54,011 nucleotides of DNA, taken from positions 1-54,011 of IMG/VR virus record IMGVR_UViG_3300045966_000076; one strand, written 5' to 3'. The stretch comes from a virus. The notes below the pieces were generated by a model that ran no database searches, was not told where the DNA came from, and saw only the letters and a program-made list of their open reading frames with translations. The position numbers were made by a program, and so were the translations under genes. Positions 29,301 through 37,458 of this stretch are shown here, in pieces. Position 1 is the stretch's first letter. Every line of letters begins with the position of its first letter.

Positions 29301-30282
29301 AGAACTCCGTCACGCCGTCGCCGACGCCGAGCGCCCACTGCACGTGATCGTTATCGACGCCGTTGACGAGGCCGGCGCCGCCGAGCATCACGAGCTCGGG
29401 CTCGAAGGGCACGCCGGTGATCGTCTGCGTGCCGTTCGACGTCGGCTGATCGGCCTCGCCCGACTTACCGCGCACGCCCTTCAGCGCCAGATATAAGACG
29501 CGGCCGGCCGACACGCCGAGGCCTGCGATCTCCTGCCAGCGCACGCGGAAGCCCGACGACAGCATCGTGAGCAGCGAGCCGTGGTCGTTCGGCGAGTTGT
29601 TCGTGTCGATCCACTGGCCGAAGCCGTTGGAGTCGGCCTGCGAGGTCGAGCCGGAGCTGCTGTCGTTCGTCTCCGAGGCGAAGTACGCCTGCGTCAGATC
29701 GGCACACGACCAGCCGAAGGTGCTGGGCCGGCCGTTGCCGACGGCGTCGAAGTCGCCATGATTGCCCGGCCCCGGCCCGACCATCTGCCAGAAGACCAGC
29801 GACGGCTCGAAGCCCACGGTCGTGATGTCCTGATCGATGGATTGATTGGCGGTCGTCGACCGCGTGAACGCGGCGACCTTGGCCTCGACGCCGTTGCCGG
29901 CGATCGCCAGGTAGCTGATGACGTGCGCGGGCGGATCCGGCGTCAGCCCATTCGTCGTCCAGTTGAGCGTGAAGCCGCCGCTGTCGAATGACTGCACCGT
30001 CGCGAGCGCGAGCAGCGAGGTCGTCACGCAAATGATCGCCGCCGCCTCCGACTGGTAATACTGCCCGTTGCCGAAGGTGCCGGATTCCTTCATGCCGGCC
30101 CGCGCGACGCTCGTCACGCCGTCCGAAAAGCCGAAGCTGAAAAACTCCGTCGCGATGTAGCCGTCGGCGAGGTTGTTCCACGAGGTCCAGAAGATGATCG
30201 CCTTGGGCTGGAAGCCGAGCCCGGTGACCTGCTGCGTGCCGGTGCCGAAGCGCGGCGAGAACTCGCCGATCTTCATCGCCAT
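26368..30282 (-). CDS. Large tail-tip / central fibre protein (1304 aa)
   Basis: ATG at 30282 overlapping the upstream stop. Residues about 10-400 hold three copies of one domain, each with a G-F-x-P-x-x-(I/V)-(I/V)-F-W or P-E-L-V-M strand (GLGFQPKAIIFW, TVGFEPSLVFW, GVPFEPELVML), a G-x-S/G-D-G region and a GF-x-(L/V)-x-W...YLAL end. The middle has fibronectin-like segments (NAAKYRVYLSWYYYG, APLSYKVYRREPAATW) and the C-terminal third resembles siphophage central tail proteins (LDFYKETPRYVMVATNLKGL...). By position it takes the place of lambda gpJ: host contact and DNA passage. Confidence 0.75.
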   Translation of the reverse strand: MAMKIGEFSPRFGTGTQQVTGLGFQPKAIIFWTSWNNLADGYIATEFFSFGFSDGVTSVARAGMKESGTFGNGQYYQSEAAAIICVTTSLLALATVQSFDSGGFTLNWTTNGLTPDPPAHVISYLAIAGNGVEAKVAAFTRSTTANQSIDQDITTVGFEPSLVFWQMVGPGPGNHGDFDAVGNGRPSTFGWSCADLTQAYFASETNDSSSGSTSQADSNGFGQWIDTNNSPNDHGSLLTMLSSGFRVRWQEIAGLGVSAGRVLYLALKGVRGKSGEADQPTSNGTQTITGVPFEPELVMLGGAGLVNGVDNDHVQWALGVGDGVTEFCQGGDQAQFGNAQRMHTNAKALRYFNANSTLRSECDVQALTADGFTLNWTTTDATVRDFFWLALRVESVPEVDFGTLPQQSGEVIGLSWVELDHVDTGGNPKTYLWAPVDLNDPIDYYGGYKEPRIIGFGEINRGLSDRLGQYEAAEWSWLASDAAIGATPSHLIRALLESDRSKTIENRMALIRMIDDASRRLLKMPRVLVRGIVRDVQPRAPLHVQFIARDFLASKFGPANLEKQIPQRTISRVQFPDCPIATVKKPVPILYGDLSDAGSSNPPPVLTGTATGAHVDDGYQIFGFAPLVSDAAVPTGLGLTTAGGGTVSDDVPDAKYGVFVTAVDASGRETDPDCGFTNVPHNGSRGTFPANVQTITVNGSQSIVATWSAAANAAKYRVYLSWYYYGARVTQFIEVTAPTVTATFTTSPPWQTPVTAANITPGANLSQWGQYHHYAVSAVYANGETALSAPDGTATWQGHRRPFRVEWLAPAIAPLSYKVYRREPAATWDRVWQVPVGTTQFDDDNLDTNVTYITGAPVPTGAIPLIPVGTVMDLSSPSQQWYRFLVAGHAVKEIVDLYQGGVRVDPGKYGVTFAVPGKTGYSTYFANTGNPQYVDIGGERFTCVMVRGPDGLVAADGSQPLTANVKGKETTGDGTGTLIEQLADIYRDLVVQWFLQNYKTGGPLAVPTWPVDVDGTVMPQVDVASFDALKAVHAVRLVGGYPGVIAFGVNGEHITLRQAIARLNLSADCQSGFNRNSAYFVSALDTSSAVGAAAKNYTQLHDTIRASFELAPRTDEVENIIVHSYRRRYVVGQGQAAWDVLEAELADATAIADRREEKRSPVIELYGVRSASVANDIVRRRLDFYKETPRYVMVATNLKGLSTELGDVIKVTNIEGTGVSGWTDRLCRVVRHMTNPQTYTVRLECLDVHRLFFPSTPTSPTAGAQQEAEQLAAEQVWAAAVRASRWRAAVTATDDDEIQTAWMV

Positions 30283-31085
30283 CAGAGCACCAGCCCGCGC
30301 GAGACTTCCGCCAGCGTGAGCCGGATGCGGTTGTCGTTCGTGAAGACGCGCTGCACCGCGCGCGTCGTGTCCTTCCAGCGCATGAGGTAGCAGCGATTGA
30401 TCGCCGGGTCGGGGATGACGAGCGTCGGCACGGCGCGGCCGCCGCACGCGTCCCACCACGCCTCGATCGCGGCGATGCCGGCGTCGGATGTTTCGATCTC
30501 GCCACTCAGCGAGGCGACGCGCGCGCCGAGCTGGTAGATCGTCGAGACCAGATAGTCGGTGACGTGCTCGATGAGCGGGCGCTCGATGCCGTCCTCGACG
30601 CCCCAGAGGACGTTGTGCACGAGCTCGCGCTTCGGCACGAGCATCTTGAACTCACCGAGTTGCACGTTGACGCTGTTCGCGCCGACGACGGCCAGCCGCC
30701 AGAAACGGAACGATCGCGAGCCGATGCCGGTGAGGTCCTTGAACGGATTCACCGGCCACGGCAGGACGGGGTCGGGATCGTAGGCCGGGATCGTGATGGC
30801 CTGGTCGAGCGTCGGCGAGCCCCAGCTGTCGGTCGCGTTGCCTTGGATGCGGACGTTGAGGCCGGCGTCGAGGTTGTGATGGACGATCGCGACGAGGTCG
30901 AGCGTCTGCGCCGACCCGAAGTCCCAGACGATATTCGGCGAGGTCTGCGTCGACTTCCACGGCTTGGCCGGGTTGCCGTCCCAGAGATTCTCGACCGGGT
31001 ACTCGACGACCTGGCTCGACGGGGTCACGAGCGCGGCGTTGTCGACGACGTCGTCGCCGGGATGGGAGTAGACCAGCTTCGCCAT
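30282..31085 (-). CDS. Distal tail protein with discoidin-like fold (267 aa)
   Basis: ATG at 31085 overlapping the tape-measure stop. The N-terminal half has a galactose-binding/discoidin-like pattern (NLWDGNPAKPWKSTQTSPNI, VWDFGSAQTLDLVAIVHHNL, FWRLAVVGANSVNVQLGEFK). The second half (GEIETSDAGIAAIEAWWDAC...) is typical of phage tail proteins lying between tape measure and tip. Likely a baseplate or distal-tail component. Confidence 0.7.
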   Translation of the reverse strand: MAKLVYSHPGDDVVDNAALVTPSSQVVEYPVENLWDGNPAKPWKSTQTSPNIVWDFGSAQTLDLVAIVHHNLDAGLNVRIQGNATDSWGSPTLDQAITIPAYDPDPVLPWPVNPFKDLTGIGSRSFRFWRLAVVGANSVNVQLGEFKMLVPKRELVHNVLWGVEDGIERPLIEHVTDYLVSTIYQLGARVASLSGEIETSDAGIAAIEAWWDACGGRAVPTLVIPDPAINRCYLMRWKDTTRAVQRVFTNDNRIRLTLAEVSRGLVL

Positions 31086-33910
31086 CAGGTCACCGGGATG
31101 CCGAGAATCTGCTGCGCCGACGAGCGGCCGCCGCGGATGTTGTTGGCGAGGTAGTCGTTGAAGAGCGGGCCGATCTCTTCATAGACCAGCTGCCGGATCG
31201 TGTCGATGGTGCCGATCGGCGTGTGCACGTTGAAGGTGACGGAGCCGCCGCCGGCGCCGAGGCCGGTGCGCGCCATCGCCTCGGCCAGCGCGTTGACGAG
31301 CGCGTCCGGCGAGCCGACGATCTCCGGGCCCGCTTCGGCCACGACGCGCAGCGCCGGCCTCGAGAACAGCCCGCCGTGCTGTGCGCCGCCGACGTCGACC
31401 TCGCCGCCCCCGCCGAAGAGCCGGAACCCGCCGCGCGGCCGGTTGATGGCGCGATCGATCGCGGAGTCGTCGACGTCGATCTTCACGGTCGGCGTGTTCG
31501 TGATCGCCTTGCCCAGATCGCCGGTGATCTTCTTGATGAGTTCGTCCAGCTTGTCGATGACGCCCTTGAAGCCCTGGCCGATGGTCATGCTGAAGCTGAG
31601 GCCGGCGTCCTCGGCCGACGCGAACTTGTTGCCGTTCTCGTCGACGAGCAGGCCCAGCTCGGCCATCCGATCAGCGGTCGCCTTCAGCTCGATCGGGATT
31701 TCCTGATTCGCCTTCTTCGCGGTCTGGAAGTACTCGTTGTAGGCGCCGGCCATCTTGCGGATGACGGTGTCGTTGTCGATGCCAGAGCCGACGAGCAGCG
31801 TCATCTCTTCGAGCAGGCCCTGCGCCTGTTCGGTCAGCCGCTGGGCCTGCCACTTCGGGCCCAGCTCTTCGATCGTGAAGCCGTACTTCTCGACGGTGGC
31901 CTGCAGCTTGTCGCGCGCGTCGACCTCGGCCTGCGCCTGGTCGACCTGCTTCTTCTTCACGTCGTCGTAGAACTTCTTGACGTCCTCCATCCAGCGACGA
32001 TTGCCGGCCTCGTCCTTGCGGCCGATGACGTTGAGGCCGATGTGCGCGAGCTTCTCGCCCTCGGCGCCCAGCTTCCGCAGGTCGTCGTACAGCCCGCCCA
32101 GATTGTTGAAGCCGAGCACGTCCTTCGCGAACGACTCGCGCGTACCCTTCGTGACGTTCTTGTTGACCGACAGCAGCTTGTCGACGAGCTGCCCGCCGAA
32201 CGCGCCGACGAGCGTGCCGAGGCCGGGGATGATCGAGCCGAGCGCGCCGCCGATGGTCTTGCCGAGCCCCTTCGAGATCACGCCGCCGAAGTGCTCGGTG
32301 AACTTCTGGCCGACGAACCCGCCGGCCAGGCCGCCGACCGACTTGCCGACGTCGCCGCCGCCGGTGATCGCCGACAGGATGGTCGGGCCGAACAGCTTGC
32401 CGAACTCCGGGCCGAAGTCTCGAACGAGCGCCTGCGCGAACGTCTTGCCGACGCTCGGCGGCGGCGTGAGGCTGACCGTCGCGGCGAACGCGCCCGACAG
32501 ATCGATCGGGCCCTTGTTGATGAACGTCGATCCGAAGTCCCGAATCTGCTGCAGGACCGCCAGCTCTTCCTGCAGCGTGCGCGTCTGTTCGCGCACTTCC
32601 ATCGTGAAGGCGCGCGTCTTCGGCAGCAGCGTGTCGAACCCGCCGCCCACTTGGGCGGTGATGTCCTTCAGCGCCAGATGTTTGATGTAGAGATCGTGCG
32701 CTTCCTTCGAGAGCAGCGGCAGGCCGCCGGCGTCGACTAGCGGCTTGATCTTCGCGAGCATCCGGTCGAGGTTTTCGGGCGCGGCCTTCTGCTCGGCCGT
32801 CATCTTCGCGAAGGCGGCGTTGAGCTGGGTGATCTCGCCGCGCAGCTTCGTGCCGCTCATCTCGTCGACGAGGCCCTCGATTGCCTTGCGCTGCGCTTCG
32901 GCCGCCGCCTTCGCATCCTTCTGCGCCTGGGTCAGCTCGCCCGTCTTCCCGCTCAGCCACGCCGTCGAGTCGCTGAGTTTCTTGTTTTCCGAGGCGAGCA
33001 GTTTTTTGATGTCGGCCGCTTCGAGCTCGGCGAGCTGCTGCTGCTTCAGGTTCCCCATGTAGCCGGCGTGCGCCGCGCCGGCGCCGGCGAAGCCGCCCGA
33101 CAGAAACCCGCCGGCGGTGGCCTTCACGTCGCCGAACAACTTCTGGAAGCCTGCCGCGGCCGGCCCGATGCCGCGCAGCAGGTCGTACATGTTGCCCAGG
33201 TCTTTCGTCAGATTGCCGAGAACCGTGCCGCTCCAGATCGTGATCTGGTTGAAGAAGTTGCCCCAGGCATCCTTCGCGTCGTCGAGGCGCTTGATCGTCT
33301 CTTCCGACATGGTCGCCGCGCCTTCGGCGACGCCGAGGAAGCCGCTACGGATCGCGGGCAGTAGCGTCGCGCCGGATTTGCCGAGCAGCTCCAGCGTGAC
33401 CTGCGTCTGCTGCATCGGGTTCGGGATCTTCTCGACGGCGGCGACGATCGCCTTGAAGGCGTCTTCCGGTTTCATCTTCCGGAGATCGTCGAGTTCGAGT
33501 CGGGCGATCTTCAGCGCATCGATCGTGCCTTTCGTCGGCGAGGCCAGCACGTCGTTCATCTTGATGATCGACTTCGACACGCCCTCCAAGTCGCCGCCCG
33601 TCTGCCGAGCGGCGTGCGCGAATTGCTGCGCGGCCGTCGTGCCGATGCCCATGCGAGCCGAGAGATCAGAGATCTGCTCGGCGCTGTCGAACACGTGCTT
33701 CGTGAACCCGACGACGGCACCGATGCCGAACGTCACGCCCATCAGCCCGGCGACGCTCTTGAGCGAGCTGGTCATGCCGCCGAGCATTCCGCGCTGCTTC
33801 TCGATGTCGGAGCTGACGCCCTGCACCGACTTCCGGACGGAGTCGAACTCGCCCTTCGTCAGGTTCTTCGCTGAGACGCGGATGACGATCTCTTTGTCCT
33901 GATCAGCCAT
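31085..33910 (-). CDS. Tape measure protein
   Basis: 941 aa, the expected position after the G/GT chaperones. N-terminus (KEIVIRVSAKNLTKGEFDSV) and the block SARMGIGTTAAQQFAHAARQ with EDAFKAIVAAVEKIPNPMQQ are typical of lambda-H/phage tail-length tape measures. Hydrophobic Gly-rich segments (GLMGVTFGIGAVVGFT, ILSAITGGGDVGKSVGGLAG) and long helices follow. It sets tail length and probably helps DNA cross the membrane. From its length a tail of roughly 140 nm would be expected by the usual 1.5 angstrom per residue rule. Confidence 0.9.
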   Translation of the reverse strand: MADQDKEIVIRVSAKNLTKGEFDSVRKSVQGVSSDIEKQRGMLGGMTSSLKSVAGLMGVTFGIGAVVGFTKHVFDSAEQISDLSARMGIGTTAAQQFAHAARQTGGDLEGVSKSIIKMNDVLASPTKGTIDALKIARLELDDLRKMKPEDAFKAIVAAVEKIPNPMQQTQVTLELLGKSGATLLPAIRSGFLGVAEGAATMSEETIKRLDDAKDAWGNFFNQITIWSGTVLGNLTKDLGNMYDLLRGIGPAAAGFQKLFGDVKATAGGFLSGGFAGAGAAHAGYMGNLKQQQLAELEAADIKKLLASENKKLSDSTAWLSGKTGELTQAQKDAKAAAEAQRKAIEGLVDEMSGTKLRGEITQLNAAFAKMTAEQKAAPENLDRMLAKIKPLVDAGGLPLLSKEAHDLYIKHLALKDITAQVGGGFDTLLPKTRAFTMEVREQTRTLQEELAVLQQIRDFGSTFINKGPIDLSGAFAATVSLTPPPSVGKTFAQALVRDFGPEFGKLFGPTILSAITGGGDVGKSVGGLAGGFVGQKFTEHFGGVISKGLGKTIGGALGSIIPGLGTLVGAFGGQLVDKLLSVNKNVTKGTRESFAKDVLGFNNLGGLYDDLRKLGAEGEKLAHIGLNVIGRKDEAGNRRWMEDVKKFYDDVKKKQVDQAQAEVDARDKLQATVEKYGFTIEELGPKWQAQRLTEQAQGLLEEMTLLVGSGIDNDTVIRKMAGAYNEYFQTAKKANQEIPIELKATADRMAELGLLVDENGNKFASAEDAGLSFSMTIGQGFKGVIDKLDELIKKITGDLGKAITNTPTVKIDVDDSAIDRAINRPRGGFRLFGGGGEVDVGGAQHGGLFSRPALRVVAEAGPEIVGSPDALVNALAEAMARTGLGAGGGSVTFNVHTPIGTIDTIRQLVYEEIGPLFNDYLANNIRGGRSSAQQILGIPVT

Positions 33911-34417
33911 GTCGCTTCGGTCGCTTCTTCATCGCCGGGCTTCGCTCGTGCCGGTCCTGCAAGTCCTGATTTGCCGCCGCTTCAATCACCGCGAACGCCG
34001 CCATCGTCTTCGCCGGCTGATCGGCCGCGCCGCCGGCGACGGGCAGCGATCGGCGCCGGTACGCCAGGCCACCGAAGCCGACCGCCTCCAGCCCGTAGCA
34101 CGTGAAGAACAGCTCGACGAGCGTCTCGGCCTCGACGGTCAACTCGCGTACCGGGCATGTCGTCAGTGCGAGCCGACCAGCTGACCAGACGACGCGGGGC
34201 TCGCGGTCGGGTTTGCCGGCGGGGTGCTCGACGGTCGGTCGGCCTCGGGTGACGCGGTGTCCGTCGAGGCCCCACTCGATGCCGTCGCAGCTGCGCTGTC
34301 CGCAGAGGCCGCGGTCGTGGCACTTGCGGCAGCTGTCGCCGGTCTCGTGCCAGGCGCTTCCTTCGACGGCTCGCTCAAGGAAGCTGCGAAAGCGGACTGT
34401 GACCTCAAGACTTTTTT
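33903..34417 (-). CDS. T domain of the tail assembly chaperone GT, made by -1 frameshift
   Basis: This frame has no usable start of its own (the first start-like codon is a TTG at 34142) but is open from the A-AAA-AAA site at 34412-34418 down to the stop at 33903. That is exactly the -1 frame of the upstream G gene. After the slip the protein would continue SLEVTVRFRSFLERAVEGSA, a Cys/His cluster (CRKCHDRGLCGQRSC), then ETLVELFFTCYGLEAVGFGG and the end KKRPKRHG. Third-position GC stays high through the whole overlap, as in real coding sequence. The T part is expected to contact the tape measure. Confidence 0.75.
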
Positions 34418-34921
34418 TAGGTCGGCGCTCATCGAGTTCGCCGCGTAGATCGCAACGACGAGCGTGCGCAGGACATCGCCGCGCGCGCAGAAAAACCGCA
34501 CGAGCTGCGCGCCGGTCGTGACCGGCCGGTCCTCGTCGTCGACGATCTGCCCCTCGGGCGCGCTGATGTACTGCTCGATCGCGGCCTGCATGAAGACCTT
34601 CGAGAAGTGCTCGTCGTCTTCATCGGCCGTGCGGTAGGCGGCAAGGGCGGCCGGGTCCAGCTCGTCGCGCCGGCGCTCGTAGATGACGGAGTCGGCGATG
34701 ACGTAGCGGCCGCGCTCGTCCTTCTCCTGCTCGTCGGGCTTCCGGCCGGGCAGCAGCCGCAGCGACGGCGGGTCATTCAGCCGGCGCGAGCCGGCATCGA
34801 ACTCGGCGAACTGCTCGACGTTGAGCCGCGCGATGTGCAGCGTGACCTGTTCGGCCTGGCCGGTCTCGTCGTTGTCGAGCCAGACCGTGTGCTCGTAGTA
34901 CTTCCGCAGTTTGATCGGCAT
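34163..34921 (-). CDS. Tail assembly chaperone G
   Basis: 252 aa, ATG at 34921 with AAGGAGATCCC upstream. Conserved-looking N-terminal part (IKLRKYYEHTVWLDNDETGQ, QVTLHIARLNVEQFAEFDAG) and a helical middle (FSKVFMQAAIEQYISAPEGQ). After the slippery site the zero frame becomes Ala/Ser/Thr/Pro low complexity, while the -1 frame looks structured. So the frameshifted GT product may be the more constrained form. Position between tube and tape measure matches lambda G/GT. Confidence 0.8.
   Translation of the reverse strand: MPIKLRKYYEHTVWLDNDETGQAEQVTLHIARLNVEQFAEFDAGSRRLNDPPSLRLLPGRKPDEQEKDERGRYVIADSVIYERRRDELDPAALAAYRTADEDDEHFSKVFMQAAIEQYISAPEGQIVDDEDRPVTTGAQLVRFFCARGDVLRTLVVAIYAANSMSADLKKVLRSQSAFAASLSEPSKEAPGTRPATAAASATTAASADSAAATASSGASTDTASPEADRPSSTPPANPTASPASSGQLVGSH
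34412..34418 (-). promoter_or_regulatory. Programmed -1 ribosomal frameshift site (A AAA AAA G)
   Basis: On the minus strand the G reading frame is CTA AAA AAA GTC. The heptamer A-AAA-AAA fits the X-XXY-YYZ rule, letting both tRNAs re-pair after a one-base backward slip. The -1 frame then stays open for 171 codons into the T domain. Confidence 0.8.
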
Positions 34922-35053
34922 GGGATCTCCTTCGTGGGCGTGCACGACGAACCGAAGGAGCGCCGCCGGGGGGACGATTGCCGCCGATGACCGGGATGTC
35001 GTCGGCCGCTCTCGCGCGGGACGCAGATGCGAGCGAACGTCGAACTACGAACT

Positions 35054-36208
35054 TTAGCCGAACGCGAGCAGCAGCTCGTCGTTCTCGCCGTCAGCCGTGG
35101 CGAGGGCCAGGCCCTCGAAGCTCCAGCTGATCTCGGTGTCCGGGTCGTCCATCGTCGGCACCCGGAAGTCGACCTTCGGGCAGCGGATGGCGACGAGATT
35201 GCCCTCGGCGGTGCCGAGCTGCTCGAAGAGCGCCGCCGGCGTGCCCGCTTCAGTCAAGTCGTAGAGCACCGGCTCTTGCGCCGCGTCGGCCCACGTGTCG
35301 AGGCCGATGTCGATGTTGCGCCGGTCGTTGCGGTAGACCTCGCTCGCCTTCGACTGCCCCTGCTCGTTGTTCCGCGCGACGAGATTATTCGTGAGCGTGA
35401 CCGACAGCGTCTTCTTCTTGATGATCGTGTCGTTGATGTAGCAGGTGCCGATGATGCCGCCGGGCGGGTTCTGCGTGCCGATGACGGTGAAGGCCCCCGG
35501 TACGGCGGGAACGCCGGCGCCGGTGAACTGCTCCTTCGCCGGGCCGCTCGCCGACCAGCGTCCTTCTTCGGTCGCGTCAAACGTCAGCTCCAGCTCGTTG
35601 ACGCCGACGCCGACGAGCGCGCGCTTGAACGTGTCGAGGTAGTGCGCGATCGCGAGCGAGATCGCCAGGTTCGACGTCAGCTTGTACGTGACGCAGCCCT
35701 TGACGCTGTCGCCGTTGACGACGGCGCCGGGCAGCGCGGGGGCCCACGTGACGACGGCGCCGGCGACGCTCGTGAGGAAGCGCATGTACCGGATGCCGCC
35801 GGTGACGATCACGACGGCGTCGTTCTTCGCGAGCCCGGCGGCCGAGGTCAGCGTCGCGCCGGTCGTCGTGCCGCCCGAGGCCACGGTCGTCGCCAGCGTG
35901 ACGTTCGTCTTCGAGCCGAAGGCGGCCTCGAAGACCTCGTCGGCTTCCGGCAGCGTGTTCAATGTGCCCGACGGGCGCAGCAGCGCCTCGAGCGGGGCCA
36001 GGCCGGCGCTGACGCGGCGGTCGAAGCGGGTCACGACGGCCGGCGAGGCGCTCTTCTCCGGACTGATGACGCGGTCGAACGGCTGGTAGTCGAAGCCGAG
36101 ATTGATATGGCGCACGGCGTCCGTCGACGCGAACGCCGCGAGCGTCTCGCCGTACGCGGCTTCTTTCTTGACGTAGGTCCGTCCGCGTCGTCCGATTTCA
36201 ATCGCCAT
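35054..36208 (-). CDS. Major tail tube protein (384 aa)
   Basis: ATG at 36208, overlapping the 71-aa gene by 11 bases. N-terminus IGRRGRTYVKKEAAYGETLA and the alternating strands with Gly/Thr turns (TTTGATLTSAAGLAKNDAVV, AGAVVTWAPALPGAVVNGDS) are typical of siphophage tube proteins with an added Ig-like insert. FDATEEGRWSASGPAKEQFT and IIKKKTLSVTLTNNLVARN belong to the tube fold. Position before the G/GT chaperones agrees. Confidence 0.8.
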   Translation of the reverse strand: MAIEIGRRGRTYVKKEAAYGETLAAFASTDAVRHINLGFDYQPFDRVISPEKSASPAVVTRFDRRVSAGLAPLEALLRPSGTLNTLPEADEVFEAAFGSKTNVTLATTVASGGTTTGATLTSAAGLAKNDAVVIVTGGIRYMRFLTSVAGAVVTWAPALPGAVVNGDSVKGCVTYKLTSNLAISLAIAHYLDTFKRALVGVGVNELELTFDATEEGRWSASGPAKEQFTGAGVPAVPGAFTVIGTQNPPGGIIGTCYINDTIIKKKTLSVTLTNNLVARNNEQGQSKASEVYRNDRRNIDIGLDTWADAAQEPVLYDLTEAGTPAALFEQLGTAEGNLVAIRCPKVDFRVPTMDDPDTEISWSFEGLALATADGENDELLLAFG

Positions 36209-36413
36209 GTTTTACCTCATCGCCGCTCGCGCGCCGGCGGCGCGGCGTCGGCGCGTCCTCGGCCGGATCGAAGAACTCATCGGGGATCTGGGCGCGGATG
36301 TCCTCGGGCACCGTGTCGAGGTCGACGTGCTGGCCGACGCCGCAGCTGAGGCCGTACTCGCGGCCGGTCGCGACGACGCTGAAGCCCACGCGCACTCGTC
36401 GAATGTTCGGCAT
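36198..36413 (-). CDS. Small protein between tail completion and tube genes (71 aa)
   Basis: ATG at 36413. Starts beta-like (NIRRVRVGFSVVATGREYGL) and ends in an acidic then basic tail (FFDPAEDAPTPRRRRASGDE). Probably a minor head-tail or tail component by position; no family recognised. Confidence 0.6.
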   Translation of the reverse strand: MPNIRRVRVGFSVVATGREYGLSCGVGQHVDLDTVPEDIRAQIPDEFFDPAEDAPTPRRRRASGDEVKHGD

Positions 36414-36424
36414 GGTCGGTCCCC

Positions 36425-36901
36425 TTACCCGTTCGGCTGCCCGTAGGTGCGACGCAGCGGGATCGCCAGGTCCACGCGGGCCCAGACCTGCGAGCCGTCG
36501 ATCAGCAGGTCCTGCTCGGCCGCGACGATCTGCGTGTCGCGCGCGAGCCCGCCGCGCGTGAGGTCGGCGACGACCGCCTTCTCGATGTCGGCGCAGCCCC
36601 TGAAGAACGTCTTCATGCGGCTGTCGTCGTCGGTCGGGACGGCGATGCTGCACCAGTGCACGGTCACCGGCAGCGTGCGCTTCAGCTCGCCGGCCTGGAA
36701 GTATTCCCACGGCCCCGGTTTCACCTGCAGCACGATGAACGGGCGCGGGCCGGTCGGCTCAAACATCGACTCGATGTCGCGGTCGGGGTCGAGCCGGACG
36801 GCGGTGCCGGCCAGCGTGAAGAAGTACCCGGCTCCGACGGAGATCGCGGCGAGGGCGGCCTGCAGGTTCTTCACGATCAGGTACTCAATCGGCTCCGGCA
36901 T
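36425..36901 (-). CDS. Tail terminator (gpU-like) candidate (158 aa)
   Basis: ATG at 36901; overlaps the gpZ-like gene by 17 bases. Reads as an alpha/beta protein: an opening helix (EPIEYLIVKNLQAALAAISV), strands (PRPFIVLQVKPGPWEYFQ, LPVTVHWCSIAVPTDD) and a last strand (SQVWARVDLAIPLRRTY). In lambda order gpU, the ring that closes the tail, lies between gpZ and the tube gene, as here. Assignment rests mostly on position. Confidence 0.6.
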   Translation of the reverse strand: MPEPIEYLIVKNLQAALAAISVGAGYFFTLAGTAVRLDPDRDIESMFEPTGPRPFIVLQVKPGPWEYFQAGELKRTLPVTVHWCSIAVPTDDDSRMKTFFRGCADIEKAVVADLTRGGLARDTQIVAAEQDLLIDGSQVWARVDLAIPLRRTYGQPNG

Positions 36902-37448
36902 CGGCGGCCTTGCTCTTCGCGAAGTTCAGCTCGTGCGCCATGTTCTTGTCGAAGACGTCGAGCACTTTCTGGATGCCCTGCGGGCGGTGTTTGCCGAAGA
37001 CGTGCCCGATCGACGGGCCGAACTTCTCGTCAATCGGCAGGCGCCGCGCGCCGGGAACGCGGACGAAGACGCCGCGATGTCCGCTGCGCATCGTCGCGAT
37101 GAAGGCCTCGCGGATGCGACCGCGCCCGCCCTTCAGCCGGTAGCTCACCCCGCCGCCCTTGCCGCGCGACGGCTCGGGCCCGCGCGCGCCGAACTTGATG
37201 AGCGGGATCCGTTTGAGCGAGGCGAAGATGGCGGCCGACGGGCGCGAGATCGTCGCGTCGGCTTTGCGCATCGCGGCCTTTACGTCGCTCTGCTTGAGGC
37301 CGGTGTCGGCCGCGATCAGCCGGGCCATCAGGGTATTGCCGGCGAGGATGGACCGATTGAGCGCGCGGACCAGCGCGCGCGTGACGGCCTGCGGCTTCTC
37401 CTTGAAGTCCGCGATGATCTCCTTGTCGCCGGTCACGGTCAGCTGCAC
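36885..37448 (-). CDS. Minor tail protein Z family (gpZ-like)
   Basis: 187 aa, GTG at 37448 with GAAGGAGATC upstream. Signature of prophage minor tail protein Z: a helical N-terminus (ADFKEKPQAVTRALVRALNR), TLMARLIAADTGLKQSDVKA, and a basic GGVSYRLKGGRGRIREAFIA segment with VFVRVPGARRLPI. In lambda gpZ is needed for correct joining of tail and head and for DNA positioning. Confidence 0.8.
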   Translation of the reverse strand: MQLTVTGDKEIIADFKEKPQAVTRALVRALNRSILAGNTLMARLIAADTGLKQSDVKAAMRKADATISRPSAAIFASLKRIPLIKFGARGPEPSRGKGGGVSYRLKGGRGRIREAFIATMRSGHRGVFVRVPGARRLPIDEKFGPSIGHVFGKHRPQGIQKVLDVFDKNMAHELNFAKSKAADAGAD

Positions 37449-37458
37449 TCGATCTCCT

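Noticed and set aside
34140-34142. TTG at 34142 as the start of an independent T gene
   Set aside because: No ribosome site, and the frame is open far upstream to the slippery heptamer; the frameshift explanation covers all observations.
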